Positions 42,265 through 50,634 of a DNA stretch of 64,000 bases are shown here, piece by piece. This stretch comes from Hyphomonas sp. GTDB taxonomy: Bacteria > Pseudomonadota > Alphaproteobacteria > Caulobacterales > Hyphomonadaceae. Every line of letters starts with the position of its first letter. Position 1 is the first letter of the stretch. The translations under genes and the position numbers were made by a program. The notes beneath the pieces were generated by a model. It was given only the letters and a program-made list of their open reading frames with translations. It was not told the origin of the DNA and searched no databases. The stretch spans positions 558,001-622,000 of the forward strand of contig NZ_CP051230.1 in the NCBI RefSeq assembly GCF_017792385.1. The letters run 5' to 3'.

Positions 42265-42801
42265 TCAGGAATCGAGCGCAGCGATGGCGTCGTCAATCGT
42301 CGCGCGCGGACGGTCCATGATGGCGGCGATCTGGGCGCGCTGTTCGATGGCCAGCCACAGGCCCAGCACTTCGACATCCACGACGCGCCATTCGCCATTC
42401 TTTTCGATCACGCGCCAGCGCACGGTTTGCGGGGCTTCGCCAGGGCGCTGAACGCGGGTTTCCACGATTGAGTCGCCCGGCTTGCGATCCTTCGATCCCA
42501 AAACGGTGATTTCGGCATCGCGGAACTTGTCACGCTGTTCCTCGAAGCTTTCCAGCAAATAGGTCTCGAATGCCTCGGCAAAGCGGGCCCGGTCAGTGTC
42601 TGAGACGCGGCGGGCATACTTGCCCAGCGTGAAATTGGCGACCGTGTCGAGATCCATGGATTGGCGCAGGGTTTCGCGCCCCTTTGCCGGGTCGGCAATG
42701 TGTTTGGCGGCGCCTTCAATGACGGCTTCCGCTTCCGGTCCTGCCAGTGCCGGCAGGGCAGTCAGGGCAAGTGCGGTGGAGGCGATAAGAGCGCGAAACA
42801 T
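42265..42801 (-). CDS. MlaC/Ttg2D-family periplasmic phospholipid-binding protein
   Basis: A 178-residue periplasmic protein with a signal peptide (residues 1-20, cleavage after ALAG). Family features are the AFETYLLESFEEQ and RWRVIEKNGEWRVVDVEVLGLWLA segments, which fit MlaC, the lipid shuttle between the outer-membrane MlaA and the inner-membrane MlaFEDB complex. None of those partner genes is nearby, so it is an orphan copy whose partner could be elsewhere. It is convergent with the antiporter gene. Confidence 0.82.
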   Translation of the reverse strand: MFRALIASTALALTALPALAGPEAEAVIEGAAKHIADPAKGRETLRQSMDLDTVANFTLGKYARRVSDTDRARFAEAFETYLLESFEEQRDKFRDAEITVLGSKDRKPGDSIVETRVQRPGEAPQTVRWRVIEKNGEWRVVDVEVLGLWLAIEQRAQIAAIMDRPRATIDDAIAALDS

Positions 42802-42885
42802 GAGGGCGTGTCCTTCTGGAGGTGTCGTGTGTTGCCCTCTAGCTATGAACGAAACCCGCTTTTTGTTCCCCGAAAGTCCGGATAG

Positions 42886-42910
42886 GTTTCATGCCGGTTT
42901 GACATGAAAC
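42886..42910. repeat. inverted repeat in the mlaC-like upstream region
   Basis: GTTTCATG and CATGAAAC form perfect 8-bp arms around a 9-base spacer, 85-109 bases upstream of the mlaC-like gene. It could be an operator or hairpin. The rest of 42802-43086 shows no gene or other feature I can support. Confidence 0.35.
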
Positions 42911-43086
42911 GGGCTGTTTCGGTGTTGGCAGGGCCGCGCCGGACAGGCGGACAAGTTGCACTTCGGGACGGCGGCAGGACAGGATGGCTGGATACATGAC
43001 ATTTCTCCCTTTAGGCGAGAAACATGCAAATCATGTACCAATGGCGGGATTTTCGGGTCGTGCTGTCGTAGCTACAGGAACCGGTC

Positions 43087-43173
43087 TGGTGCGGGCGGCC
43101 GGGCTCGAACCGGCAAGGCCTTGCGGCCGAGGGATTTTAAGTCCCTTGCGTATACCAATTTCGCCACGCCCGC
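43087..43173 (-). tRNA. tRNA-Leu (anticodon TAA)
   Basis: The minus strand gives an 87-base class II tRNA with encoded CCA: acceptor GCGGGCG/CGCCCGC, D-arm TGGCGAAATTGGTATACGC, anticodon arm AGGGA-CTTAAAA-TCCCT with anticodon TAA, long variable arm CGGCCGCAAGGCCTTG, and T-arm GGTTCGAGCCC. Confidence 0.97.
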
Positions 43174-43255
43174 GGCGCCGAAGCTGGACATACCGGCATT
43201 TTGCAGGGGACGCTACATTTCATCTCTGAAACTTGCGGAAAGATGGAACAATAAA

Positions 43256-43711
43256 GTGAAAAACAGCCTCCCCACATTCTGGTTCGTATCGGCAGGCCTG
43301 ATGGTTCTTGCCACCATAGCCATTCCGCTATTCATCGCGCCAAGCATGGATGACTTCGCCAGAACAGCCGTGCTGGCCACAACCCTCCCGCAGGGGATTC
43401 TATCAGGCCTGGCGGCTGTCGCCTACGGACTTGTCCACATGCTCATTCTGCGGGCCCGCCCGTCAACAATCGCCAGCGTGTTCGGATTCCTGCATCTTGG
43501 TGCAGCGCTGCTGGAGAAAGTCACGCAAACCATCGCGCAAATCCTTCGACAACAGATCATCATCGGCACGCATGATGTCAGCAACATATCGCAGACGATG
43601 GGCTGGGTTCACATGGCGTCGAGCCTGACCTACCTGCTCGGCCTCGTCTTCTTCATCATCGCGGTGGCCGTTGCCCTGAGCACACGGCCACCGGCGGAAG
43701 ATGCCTTCTAG
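43256..43711 (+). CDS. small membrane protein of unknown function
   Basis: A 151-residue protein with about four hydrophobic segments (FWFVSAGLMVLATIAIPLFIA, LATTLPQGILSGLAAVAYGLVHMLIL, and YLLGLVFFIIAVAVAL near the end). The open frame runs back through the tRNA, which is impossible as coding sequence; GTG 43256, preceded by an AT-rich stretch and GGAAAGATGG, is the best start but is not certain. The protein overlaps the convergent thiolase gene by four bases. No known family is recognised. Confidence 0.55.
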   Translation: MKNSLPTFWFVSAGLMVLATIAIPLFIAPSMDDFARTAVLATTLPQGILSGLAAVAYGLVHMLILRARPSTIASVFGFLHLGAALLEKVTQTIAQILRQQIIIGTHDVSNISQTMGWVHMASSLTYLLGLVFFIIAVAVALSTRPPAEDAF

Positions 43712-44922
43712 CTGACGCGTTCGAACACAGCGGCGAGCCCCTGCCCGCCGCCGATGCACATCGTCTCCAGACCATAACGCGCCTCGCGGCGGTCCATTTC
43801 GCGCAGCATCGTCGTCAGGATCCGCACGCCGGTCGCGCCGACGGGATGCCCGAGCGAAATGCCGGATCCATTGACGTTCAGGCGCGCCATGTCGTCATCG
43901 GAAAAGTCGAGCGCCTTGGTGCAGGCCAGCACCTGCGCGGCGAAGGCCTCGTTCAGTTCGATGACGTCGATATCCTTCAATTCCAGACCCGCCGTCTTCA
44001 GCGCCTTTTGCGTGGATGGCACCGGGCCGATGCCCATGACTTCCGGGCCGACCCCCGCCACTGACCAGGACACGAGGCGCCCGAGCGGTTTCAGCCCGTA
44101 TGTTTCGGCCGCTTCGCGCGTGCAGACGATGCAGGCCGCCGCGCCGTCATTCTGGCCGGAGGCATTGCCGGCCGTCACGGTCGCCTGATCATCCACCTTG
44201 CCACGAATGGCGCGCAGCGTGGACAGTTTCTCCAGCGAGGAGTCCGCCCGGATATGCTCGTCTGCGTCCACGACTGTATCCGCCTTGCGGCCTTTTACGG
44301 TGTACGGAATGATTTCCTCCGCAAACTTTCCATCCTTCTGTGCAGCCGCTGCCTTCATGTGAGAATCATAGGCGAACTGGTCCTGCGCCTCGCGCGTGAT
44401 CTGGTGGTCGCGGCGGAGGTTTTCCGCTGTCTCGATCATGCCGCCCGGCACCGGATGGTGCTTGCCGCCCGCCGTGTAGCGCCCGCGCGACAGGCCGTCA
44501 TGCAGCATCAGCCCGTCGCCCTTGATGTTCCACCGCATGTCGATGGAGAAGAATGGCGCGTTCGACATGCTCTCCGCCCCGCCCGCAATGATCACATCAT
44601 TTGCACCGGTGGCGACCTGCATCACCGCATTGATCACCGCCTGCAGGCCCGAGCCGCAGCGCCGGTCGATCTGGTAACCGCCGGTGGACGTGGTCAGCCC
44701 GGCATCCAGCGCAATCATGCGGCCGAAGGCCGGGGCCTCCATGGTCGGATAGCATTGCGCAAAGATGCAGTCCTCCACGGCCTCGGCCGGCAGTTCCGTA
44801 CGCGCCATCAGCTCACGGACAACATGCGCAGCCAGCTCGTGCGCATGCACCGTCTTGAAGGCTCCGCCAAAGCCGCCAACCGCCGTGCGGACGGGTTCAC
44901 AGATTACAACGTCTCTCATCAT
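43708..44922 (-). CDS. acetyl-CoA acyltransferase (thiolase)
   Basis: Thiolase of 404 residues, acting in fatty acid beta-oxidation or related acyl-CoA cleavage. The acyl-carrying Cys is C89 (DRRCGSGLQAV), and the second site has the GHPVGATG histidine and the CIGGGQG cysteine. The NEAFAAQVLACT segment also fits. Which chain length it uses cannot be told. It lies directly downstream of an enoyl-CoA hydratase gene (about two bases apart), consistent with a two-gene beta-oxidation operon. Confidence 0.93.
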   Translation of the reverse strand: MMRDVVICEPVRTAVGGFGGAFKTVHAHELAAHVVRELMARTELPAEAVEDCIFAQCYPTMEAPAFGRMIALDAGLTTSTGGYQIDRRCGSGLQAVINAVMQVATGANDVIIAGGAESMSNAPFFSIDMRWNIKGDGLMLHDGLSRGRYTAGGKHHPVPGGMIETAENLRRDHQITREAQDQFAYDSHMKAAAAQKDGKFAEEIIPYTVKGRKADTVVDADEHIRADSSLEKLSTLRAIRGKVDDQATVTAGNASGQNDGAAACIVCTREAAETYGLKPLGRLVSWSVAGVGPEVMGIGPVPSTQKALKTAGLELKDIDVIELNEAFAAQVLACTKALDFSDDDMARLNVNGSGISLGHPVGATGVRILTTMLREMDRREARYGLETMCIGGGQGLAAVFERVS

Positions 44923-44924
44923 GC

Positions 44925-45707
44925 TTACCCCTGCTGGTCGCGGCCACGCGCGGTGACCTGTTTGCGGGCCTCTTCCACGGCGTCTGCCGTGACCGATTCC
45001 GAATGCGCAATGGACCGCTTGACCTCTTCCTTGAGGGCGGCGGCGAAATTCATCCCGTAGCCGTCATCGATCAGCGCCTTGTACTGTTTCAGGAGATCCG
45101 GCTGCGAGCTGCACATATCGTGCGCTAGCTTCATCGCGGCCGGCACCAGTTCATCGGCTTCGTACACCCGATTGACCAGGCCCCAGCGCTCGGCTGTGTG
45201 GGCATCCAGGAAATTGCCGGTGAAGGACAATTCCTTCGCGCGGCTGATGCCGATCAGGCGCGACAGTTTCTGCGACAGGCCCCAGCCCGGCACGATGCCC
45301 ACGCGGGCATGCGTGTCTGCGAACTTGGCGTGCTCCGAGGCCAGCAACACATCACACATCAGGGCCAGCTCGAAACCGCCGGTAATGGCAAAGCCATTGA
45401 TCGCGCCAATGATCGGCCACGGATAGTCGGCCAGCGCGCGGGCCATGTCGATGGATCTGGAGTCTTCATCGGCGCCGAGGGCGAAGCCGGTCTGGCCGGC
45501 TTCCTTCAGGTCGATCCCGGCGGTGAAGGCACGCCCCGCCCCCGTCAACACGACGGCGCGAACCTCTTCATTCTGCTTCAGCTCGTTGAACACGCTGACA
45601 ATCTCGGCACGCAGGGCCCGGTTCAGCGCGTTCAGGGCATCGGGCCGATTCAGCGTGACCAGCGCGACCGGACCGTCCAGTTCGACCTTCACAATGTCTT
45701 CCGCCAT
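44925..45707 (-). CDS. enoyl-CoA hydratase
   Basis: Crotonase-fold hydratase of 260 residues. Motifs are NRPDALNALNRALR, FTAGIDLKEAG (about 62-72) and AINGFAITGGFELALMCD (about 101-118); the catalytic-site region HARVGIVPGWGLSQKLSRLIG is intact. It probably hydrates trans-2-enoyl-CoA; other crotonase reactions cannot be excluded. It is the first gene of the pair with the thiolase. The start ATG 45707 has AGGAGGAT-like sequence immediately upstream. Confidence 0.9.
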   Translation of the reverse strand: MAEDIVKVELDGPVALVTLNRPDALNALNRALRAEIVSVFNELKQNEEVRAVVLTGAGRAFTAGIDLKEAGQTGFALGADEDSRSIDMARALADYPWPIIGAINGFAITGGFELALMCDVLLASEHAKFADTHARVGIVPGWGLSQKLSRLIGISRAKELSFTGNFLDAHTAERWGLVNRVYEADELVPAAMKLAHDMCSSQPDLLKQYKALIDDGYGMNFAAALKEEVKRSIAHSESVTADAVEEARKQVTARGRDQQG

Positions 45708-45805
45708 GGGATCCTCCTGTTTTCCTCTGCGCCCCTCTTAGCGGGACGCAGGCAACAGGACCATGCCTGACGTTGCGGCGATCAGGCCGCAACAGCAGAT
45801 CACGT

Positions 45806-46291
45806 TCAGGCGGCGCGTTTCCGGATCAGGTTCACCAGGCCGATCCCCAGCGCAAGGATAGCGATTCCGGCCGCCAGAAAGAACAGGCCGAATTTCAGCG
45901 GCGTCAGCCAGGCCTTGGCATCCAGCGCATCGGCCCAGTCGGCCAATGCCAGCACCTGAACGAGGTTTTCAGTGAGGTCCACAATCACCACGCCCAGCGC
46001 GGGCAACGCCGCATAGGGGCCGAACCGCCCGAAGAAGCGCAGGGCCAGCCCGCCCAGAAACCCGCCATAGGCGAGCGGATAGGCGGTATCGAGCAGCACC
46101 GTCACCCAGGCATGGGCGGTGCGCTGTGCGCCAGTCATCGCGGCAATGATGGTGCGGGCCGTATCCGGATCGGACGTCATGTCCAGGAAGGCCCCGCCCA
46201 CGACCGGACGGCACAGGCCGAACCCGGCGCCGATCACCAGCATCGCGACGAAGCTGATCCAGATCACCGGGGTGCGGGCCAGGAATTTCAT
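45806..46291 (-). CDS. small membrane protein of unknown function
   Basis: A 161-residue protein with four hydrophobic segments (VIWISFVAMLVIGAGFGLC, AYPLAYGGFLGGLALRFFG, YAALPALGVVIVDLTENLVQVLAL, FGLFFLAAGIAILALGIGLVNLI). The start ATG overlaps the stop of the CinA-like gene (four bases), so the two are co-translated. No family or role is recognised. Confidence 0.7.
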   Translation of the reverse strand: MKFLARTPVIWISFVAMLVIGAGFGLCRPVVGGAFLDMTSDPDTARTIIAAMTGAQRTAHAWVTVLLDTAYPLAYGGFLGGLALRFFGRFGPYAALPALGVVIVDLTENLVQVLALADWADALDAKAWLTPLKFGLFFLAAGIAILALGIGLVNLIRKRAA

Positions 46292-47061
46292 GCGTTGGCG
46301 TCCTCCACGCGTTCCGGCTGGACGCCGGTTGCGGAGATAATCGCCTCAAGCCGGTCCGTGATCAAGGGGATCAGCGTGTCCCGGGTTGTGCTGGCCACGA
46401 GGTGGACGCCATTGTCCCCGATGCCCCGAAACCAGGGATAGGAACCGAATGCGGCCTCCGGCATGTCCTGCGCCAGTGCGGCCAGCGGTTCGGCAATATC
46501 CCCTTCGCGCAGGCCCCTGCCCCGAATGGTCACCTTGTGGATCACCGCGCCGGTCTCCAGCCGGGGCCCGATATCTTCCAGCATCGCGCGCGCCACCGAA
46601 GGCACTCCCGCCAGCGTGAAGACGTTCCCGGTCTGGAAGCCGGGCGCGCCGGATACGGGATTGGCCACGATTTTGGCGCCGTGGGGAATGCGCGCCATCC
46701 GGCGGCGGGCCGGCGTGTAATCCGTTCCCATCAGCCGGTAGCGCTCCGCCAGCATGGCGCTGACCTCCGGATGTTCGGAAATCTCCACCCCGAAGGCCTT
46801 CGCAATCGCATCGGCGGTGATGTCATCATGGGTCGGGCCGATGCCGCCTGTCGTGAAGACATAGGTATATTTTTCCCGCAGCGCATTCACCGCCGCCACA
46901 ATCTCTTCCTGCACATCCGGCACGATGCGCGTTTCCCGGACCGGGATGCCCAGCGGCGCAAGATAGGCCGCGATCTGCTGAAGATTGATGTCGCGCGTCC
47001 GGCCGGACAGGAGTTCGTCGCCGATCAGCAATACGGCGGCAGTGGGTGAGGCATGGGTCAT
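46288..47061 (-). CDS. CinA N-terminal-like (MoCF/molybdopterin-binding domain) protein
   Basis: A 257-residue protein consisting of the MoaB/Mog-like domain of CinA only. Motifs are IGDELLSGRTRDINLQ near residue 13 and TTGGIGPTHDDITADAI at about 69-85. The pyridine-nucleotide deamidase C-terminal domain of full CinA is absent, as in many CinA-related proteins. CinA-type domains act as ADP-ribose pyrophosphatases in some bacteria; function here is inferred. It forms an operon with the membrane protein at 45806-46291. Confidence 0.85.
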   Translation of the reverse strand: MTHASPTAAVLLIGDELLSGRTRDINLQQIAAYLAPLGIPVRETRIVPDVQEEIVAAVNALREKYTYVFTTGGIGPTHDDITADAIAKAFGVEISEHPEVSAMLAERYRLMGTDYTPARRRMARIPHGAKIVANPVSGAPGFQTGNVFTLAGVPSVARAMLEDIGPRLETGAVIHKVTIRGRGLREGDIAEPLAALAQDMPEAAFGSYPWFRGIGDNGVHLVASTTRDTLIPLITDRLEAIISATGVQPERVEDANA

Positions 47062-47164
47062 GACCGAATAAATGGCACCATACGCTCACCCCGCCAAGTC
47101 GGAACGCTTTGCAGGGGTACGCATTGCAACAGGATGAGACGCAATTGATCAAAAGGGATCCCTC

Positions 47165-47602
47165 ATGAAACGCCACGCCACCGCCCATTGGTCCGGAGAC
47201 CTGACTGACGGAAAAGGCTCGCTCACCACACAAAGTGGGGCGCTCAGTGATCACGGATATTCGTTCAAGGCCCGCTTTGAGGATGAAGACGGCAAGTCCG
47301 GCACCAATCCCGAGGAATTGCTGGCAGCGGCCCATGCTGGCTGTTTCACCATGCAGCTGTCGCATCTGCTGGCACAGAATGGCACGCCTGCCACCGATCT
47401 TGACACAAAATGCATTGTCACCGTGGAGCCGAAAGATGGTGGCGGGTTCCGTATCACCCGCAGCGCCCTGACGCTGACCGCAGCGATTGACGGTATCGAC
47501 GCCGACGCGTTCGAGGCGCTGGCCGAAAAGGCGAAGACCGGCTGTCCGATGTCCGTGGCTCTGGGCGCCATCGAGATCACCCTCGGCACGCAGCTCCAAT
47601 AG
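47165..47602 (+). CDS. osmC: OsmC family peroxiredoxin
   Basis: Thiol peroxidase that removes organic hydroperoxides in the cytoplasm. The 145 residues contain the two reactive cysteines of OsmC, C60 (AAHAGCFTM) and C127 (KTGCPMS), and the fold signature SGTNPEELLAAAHAG. Its length matches E. coli OsmC. A GGGATC-type ribosome-binding site precedes the ATG. No OhrR-type regulator is nearby. Confidence 0.92.
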   Translation: MKRHATAHWSGDLTDGKGSLTTQSGALSDHGYSFKARFEDEDGKSGTNPEELLAAAHAGCFTMQLSHLLAQNGTPATDLDTKCIVTVEPKDGGGFRITRSALTLTAAIDGIDADAFEALAEKAKTGCPMSVALGAIEITLGTQLQ

Positions 47603-47658
47603 CGGGGCGCCCCCGTCGCAGGCGGCAAGCTGGAAGTCTGGGGGGGAAATTGCTATCT

Positions 47659-47686
47659 AGGCTGAAACACCCGACCGTTTCAGCCT
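47659..47686 (+). other. stem-loop in the map leader
   Basis: AGGCTGAAAC and GTTTCAGCCT form a perfect 10-bp stem with an 8-base loop, ending 16 bases before the map start codon. A TATCTA element lies at its 5' edge, so the hairpin may begin the transcript and influence ribosome access. No T run follows, so it is not a terminator. Confidence 0.5.
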
Positions 47687-47702
47687 GGAAAGGCCCCGAT
47701 TG

Positions 47703-48524
47703 ATGACCGACACTTCCCTCCTGCTGCCGATGCGCACGGGCGAAATCCGCATTCACGATACCGAAGGGTTCGAAGGCATGCGCAAGGCCGGACGGCTGGT
47801 CGCGGAGTGTCTCGACATGCTCGTGCCGGAAGTGAAGCCCGGCGTCACGACCGAGCATCTCGACAATCTGGTCCGCGAATTCGTCATGGATCATGGGGCA
47901 ACCTCCGCCACGATCGGCTATCGCGGCTATCGCCATGCCAGCTGCATTTCACTGAACCACGTCATCTGTCACGGCATTCCGGGGCCCAAGCCCCTGAAGG
48001 AAGGCGACATTGCAAACATCGATGTCACCCTGATCCTCGATGGATGGCATGGCGACCATTCCCGCATGTATGGCGTCGGCGCCGTCAAGCGGAAGGCCGA
48101 GCGCCTGATGGACGTGACCTATGAAGCCCTGATGGCAGGCCTCGCCCAGATCCGCCCCGGCAAGCGGTTCGGCGATATCGGGGGCGCCATATCCGAGGTC
48201 GCCCGCCTGAACCGCATGTCCGTTGTCGAGGATTTCTGCGGCCATGGCCTTGGGCGCCTGTTCCATGACGAGCCCAATGTCATCCACTCTGCCGCCTACA
48301 ATACCGGGCCCGAACTGAGGCCCGGCATGTTCTTCACCGTGGAGCCGATGCTCAATCTCGGCCGCAAGGACGCCGCGATCCTGCCCGATGGCTGGACCGC
48401 CGTGACCCGTGACCGCCAATTGTCGGCGCAATACGAACACTCCGTGGGCGTTACCGAAGACGGCGTGGAAATCTTCACCTCGTCTCCGAAGGGCTGGCAC
48501 CAGCCCCACAAGGTCGACGTCTAG
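47703..48524 (+). CDS. map: methionine aminopeptidase type I
   Basis: Removes the N-terminal methionine from new proteins. The 273-residue protein has the pita-bread fold with metal ligands in IANIDVTLILDGWHGDHSRM (two Asp), the His of DFCGHGLGRLFHDEPN and the Glu of FTVEPMLN and YEHSVGV. An ATG at 47703 is used; a TTG directly before it is in frame. It ends convergent to the cupin lipoprotein gene with a four-base overlap; radC lies beyond. Confidence 0.95.
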   Translation: MTDTSLLLPMRTGEIRIHDTEGFEGMRKAGRLVAECLDMLVPEVKPGVTTEHLDNLVREFVMDHGATSATIGYRGYRHASCISLNHVICHGIPGPKPLKEGDIANIDVTLILDGWHGDHSRMYGVGAVKRKAERLMDVTYEALMAGLAQIRPGKRFGDIGGAISEVARLNRMSVVEDFCGHGLGRLFHDEPNVIHSAAYNTGPELRPGMFFTVEPMLNLGRKDAAILPDGWTAVTRDRQLSAQYEHSVGVTEDGVEIFTSSPKGWHQPHKVDV

Positions 48525-49168
48525 CGCGCCTGGTCCGCGGTCGGAGGTGGTCCGTAAAAGGGCGCAGCTTCCGGCGGCATCTTCTCCATCGCAATCGTGA
48601 TGCCGTATTCCGACGCCAGCTGGCCGATCACCGCGCCGGCGGCTTCAGCGGAATCCGGCTTCGCCTCCGCCAGACGCGGCGCGACACTGTTCATGAAGCC
48701 TTCGAACGAGCCCCCCGTCGTGGTCATGATCAGCTTCGTGGTGTCGTCACTCGCATTCCAGAACATGTGCGTATTGCCCCGGTTCAAAGCCGCGAAATCG
48801 CCGGGATACAGCGACTGGATCTGTTCACCGGACATGATCGTCAGCACGCCTGAAACGACATAGAAATACTCGTCCTCCCGCGTGTGCGTGTGCGGCGGCG
48901 ATCCGGGACTGCGCGGCGGCAGCACGAACTCGTACACGGTGACGTCGCCAGCCGTTTCTTCCGATGACAGCAGAAGGCGGATTGGATGGAACGGATTGTC
49001 CACCTCGTCGCCCGCGCCATCGACAACGATCTTGTCCTGGTGCGCGTGCAGCATGGCGCCATCCGGCCCATGCATGTGCGGATGCCCGTGGCCATGATCG
49101 TGTGATCCGGTCATGCAGGCCGGAAGTGCCAGGATCGCAGCGCCCATCAGAACCGGTTTCAGTTGCAT
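48521..49168 (-). CDS. cupin-domain lipoprotein
   Basis: A 215-residue exported lipoprotein with lipobox LPAC (Cys18), a His-rich linker (GSHDHGHGHPHMHG, residues 20-33) and a single cupin domain. The metal-site cupin motif appears as SPPHTHTREDEYFYVVSG, with the second motif in GDFAALNRGNTHMFWN. The His-rich stretch could bind a transition metal such as nickel or zinc. The substrate is unknown. The start ATG 49168 has GGAGG eight bases upstream. Confidence 0.82.
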   Translation of the reverse strand: MQLKPVLMGAAILALPACMTGSHDHGHGHPHMHGPDGAMLHAHQDKIVVDGAGDEVDNPFHPIRLLLSSEETAGDVTVYEFVLPPRSPGSPPHTHTREDEYFYVVSGVLTIMSGEQIQSLYPGDFAALNRGNTHMFWNASDDTTKLIMTTTGGSFEGFMNSVAPRLAEAKPDSAEAAGAVIGQLASEYGITIAMEKMPPEAAPFYGPPPTADQAR

Positions 49169-49296
49169 TGTGATGTCCTCCCACGGATTGTCCCGCCCGC
49201 AGACTACCCAAGCAATGCCCCCGGCGAAAGTCCCTCGCCACAAAGCGTGAACATCCGCCCTTTATCAATTCGGGATTTCATGGTTTTTCAACCCTG

Positions 49297-49986
49297 ATGG
49301 GCACCGAAAATGAAGAACCGCACTGGAAAGGTCACCGCGAACGCCTGCGGCGCAAGCTGCTGACCCGTGGAGCGGCGTCGCTGGATGATTATGAAGTCTT
49401 GGAAGTGCTGCTGATGGCCTTTATTCCCCGCCGCGATGTGAAACCCGTCGCCAAGGCGTTGCACGCCCGGCTCGGAAGCCTGTCGGCCATACTGGCAGCG
49501 CCGGGCGAGGATCTTGTACGGATCGACGGGGTTGGCGAAACGGTCGCCGCCTATCTCAAGGCCATTGCCGAACTGCAGGCCCGGGCCACGCGCGAAACGA
49601 TCCGGAAAAAGCCGGCCATATCGTCATGGTCGGCCCTGATGGACTATGTCCGGACAGAGTTGCAGCACGAGAAGCGGGAACAGTTCCGAATCCTGTTCCT
49701 CGACCGGAAGAACCAGCTGATCGCCGACGAGATCATGGCACACGGCACTGTGGATCATGCCCCGGTCTATACGCGTGAAGTGGCCCGGCGGGCGCTCGAA
49801 CTGCACGCCTCGGCGCTGATCCTTGTGCACAATCACCCCTCCGGTGACCCGACGCCCTCCCGCGCGGACATCGACATCACCCGCGAACTCATCGACGCGC
49901 TCGATCCGTTCGACATCCTCGTGCACGATCATCTGATTGCCGGGACCGGCGGCGTCACCAGCCTGAAATCGGCCGGGCTGATCTGA
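49297..49986 (+). CDS. radC: RadC family JAMM-domain protein
   Basis: A 229-residue UPF0758 protein. The N-terminal helix-hairpin-helix-like part (LVRIDGVGETVAAYLKAIAEL) is followed by the JAB/MPN metalloprotease-like domain with the JAMM motif HNHPSGDPTPSRAD (about 169-182). It has no confirmed enzymatic role; the old DNA-repair name is not well supported. It is near map, a common pairing in alphaproteobacteria. The ATG has a weak upstream ribosome-binding site. Confidence 0.9.
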   Translation: MGTENEEPHWKGHRERLRRKLLTRGAASLDDYEVLEVLLMAFIPRRDVKPVAKALHARLGSLSAILAAPGEDLVRIDGVGETVAAYLKAIAELQARATRETIRKKPAISSWSALMDYVRTELQHEKREQFRILFLDRKNQLIADEIMAHGTVDHAPVYTREVARRALELHASALILVHNHPSGDPTPSRADIDITRELIDALDPFDILVHDHLIAGTGGVTSLKSAGLI

Positions 49987-50568
49987 TCAGCTCGTCAGAC
50001 TGTCCCGCGCCATTGCCTGCAGCGTGGTGATGTAGTCGGCCTGGCTCCAGCCGCATTCGAAGCGCAGCTTTTCCCACATCTCCACCGAGACCAGCGCCCA
50101 CAACAGGTCTGTCGCCCGGGCGGGAGTCAGGCCGGGCTTCAGGCGTCCGGCTTCCTCCACGGCCCGTATGGCTGCCTCGCAGCCATGACGGACCGCCTGC
50201 ATGCGGTCGGTCCAGGCCGCCGCGGCGGCTTCGTCGGTGTCCCGCATGGCGATCAGCGCGCGGCCGACGCCATGGATCTGCGGAATGTAGCCGCCCCACG
50301 CCTCGATCCAGAGATCCAGCCGCTCGACGCCGGTCGCTGCGCGGCTGGCCTTCAAGGCCTCATCCACCTTGTGGACATCATCCATGTAGCGGGCGGTACA
50401 GGTCAGCAGCTCTGCCCGCGTCGGGAAGTGCAGGTAAACGGCCTGCCGGCTGATGCCTGCGGCCTTGGCGATATCGCTCATGCGGACCCCTGCCCCGCTG
50501 GATTTCTCCAGCAGGTCCCAGGTGGCCCGCATGATTTTTTCCCGGGTTTCCGGATTCTCACTTGACAT
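49987..50568 (-). CDS. TetR family transcriptional repressor
   Basis: A 193-residue repressor with an N-terminal TetR helix-turn-helix (MSDIAKAAGISRQAVYLHFPTRAELL, about residues 30-55) and a ligand-binding C-terminal domain. It is divergent from the NmrA-like operon across 66 bases that hold three matching palindromes, and its own ATG lies inside one of them, so it very probably represses itself and the divergent operon. A putative -35/-10 pair places the transcription start near the ATG, suggesting a leaderless mRNA. The inducing ligand is unknown. Confidence 0.9.
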   Translation of the reverse strand: MSSENPETREKIMRATWDLLEKSSGAGVRMSDIAKAAGISRQAVYLHFPTRAELLTCTARYMDDVHKVDEALKASRAATGVERLDLWIEAWGGYIPQIHGVGRALIAMRDTDEAAAAAWTDRMQAVRHGCEAAIRAVEEAGRLKPGLTPARATDLLWALVSVEMWEKLRFECGWSQADYITTLQAMARDSLTS

Positions 50569-50618
50569 AGTGTCAAGTTATCTGCATTTGACACCATGTC
50601 AACTTTACACGGTGTCAA
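50562..50618. promoter_or_regulatory. three TetR operators in the tetR/nmrA intergenic region
   Basis: Three 15-bp palindromes share the half-site TTGACA: TTGACATAGTGTCAA (50562-50576, covering the tetR start codon), TTGACACCATGTCAA (50588-50602) and TTTACACGGTGTCAA (50604-50618, one weaker half). Two are perfect outside the central 3 bases. They are the expected targets of the adjacent TetR repressor. Confidence 0.88.
50575..50602 (-). promoter_or_regulatory. putative tetR promoter
   Basis: On the minus strand TTGACA (50597-50602) and TAACTT (50575-50580) are separated by 16 bases, giving a start close to the tetR ATG at 50568. The -35 box is within the second operator and the start point within the first, so repressor binding would block it. 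Confidence 0.45.
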
Positions 50619-50634
50619 GCAAAGGAGATGAACG

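Noticed and set aside
42956..43255. Upstream extension of the 43256 gene
   Set aside because: The open frame crosses tRNA-Leu(TAA) on the opposite strand; a start after the tRNA is required.
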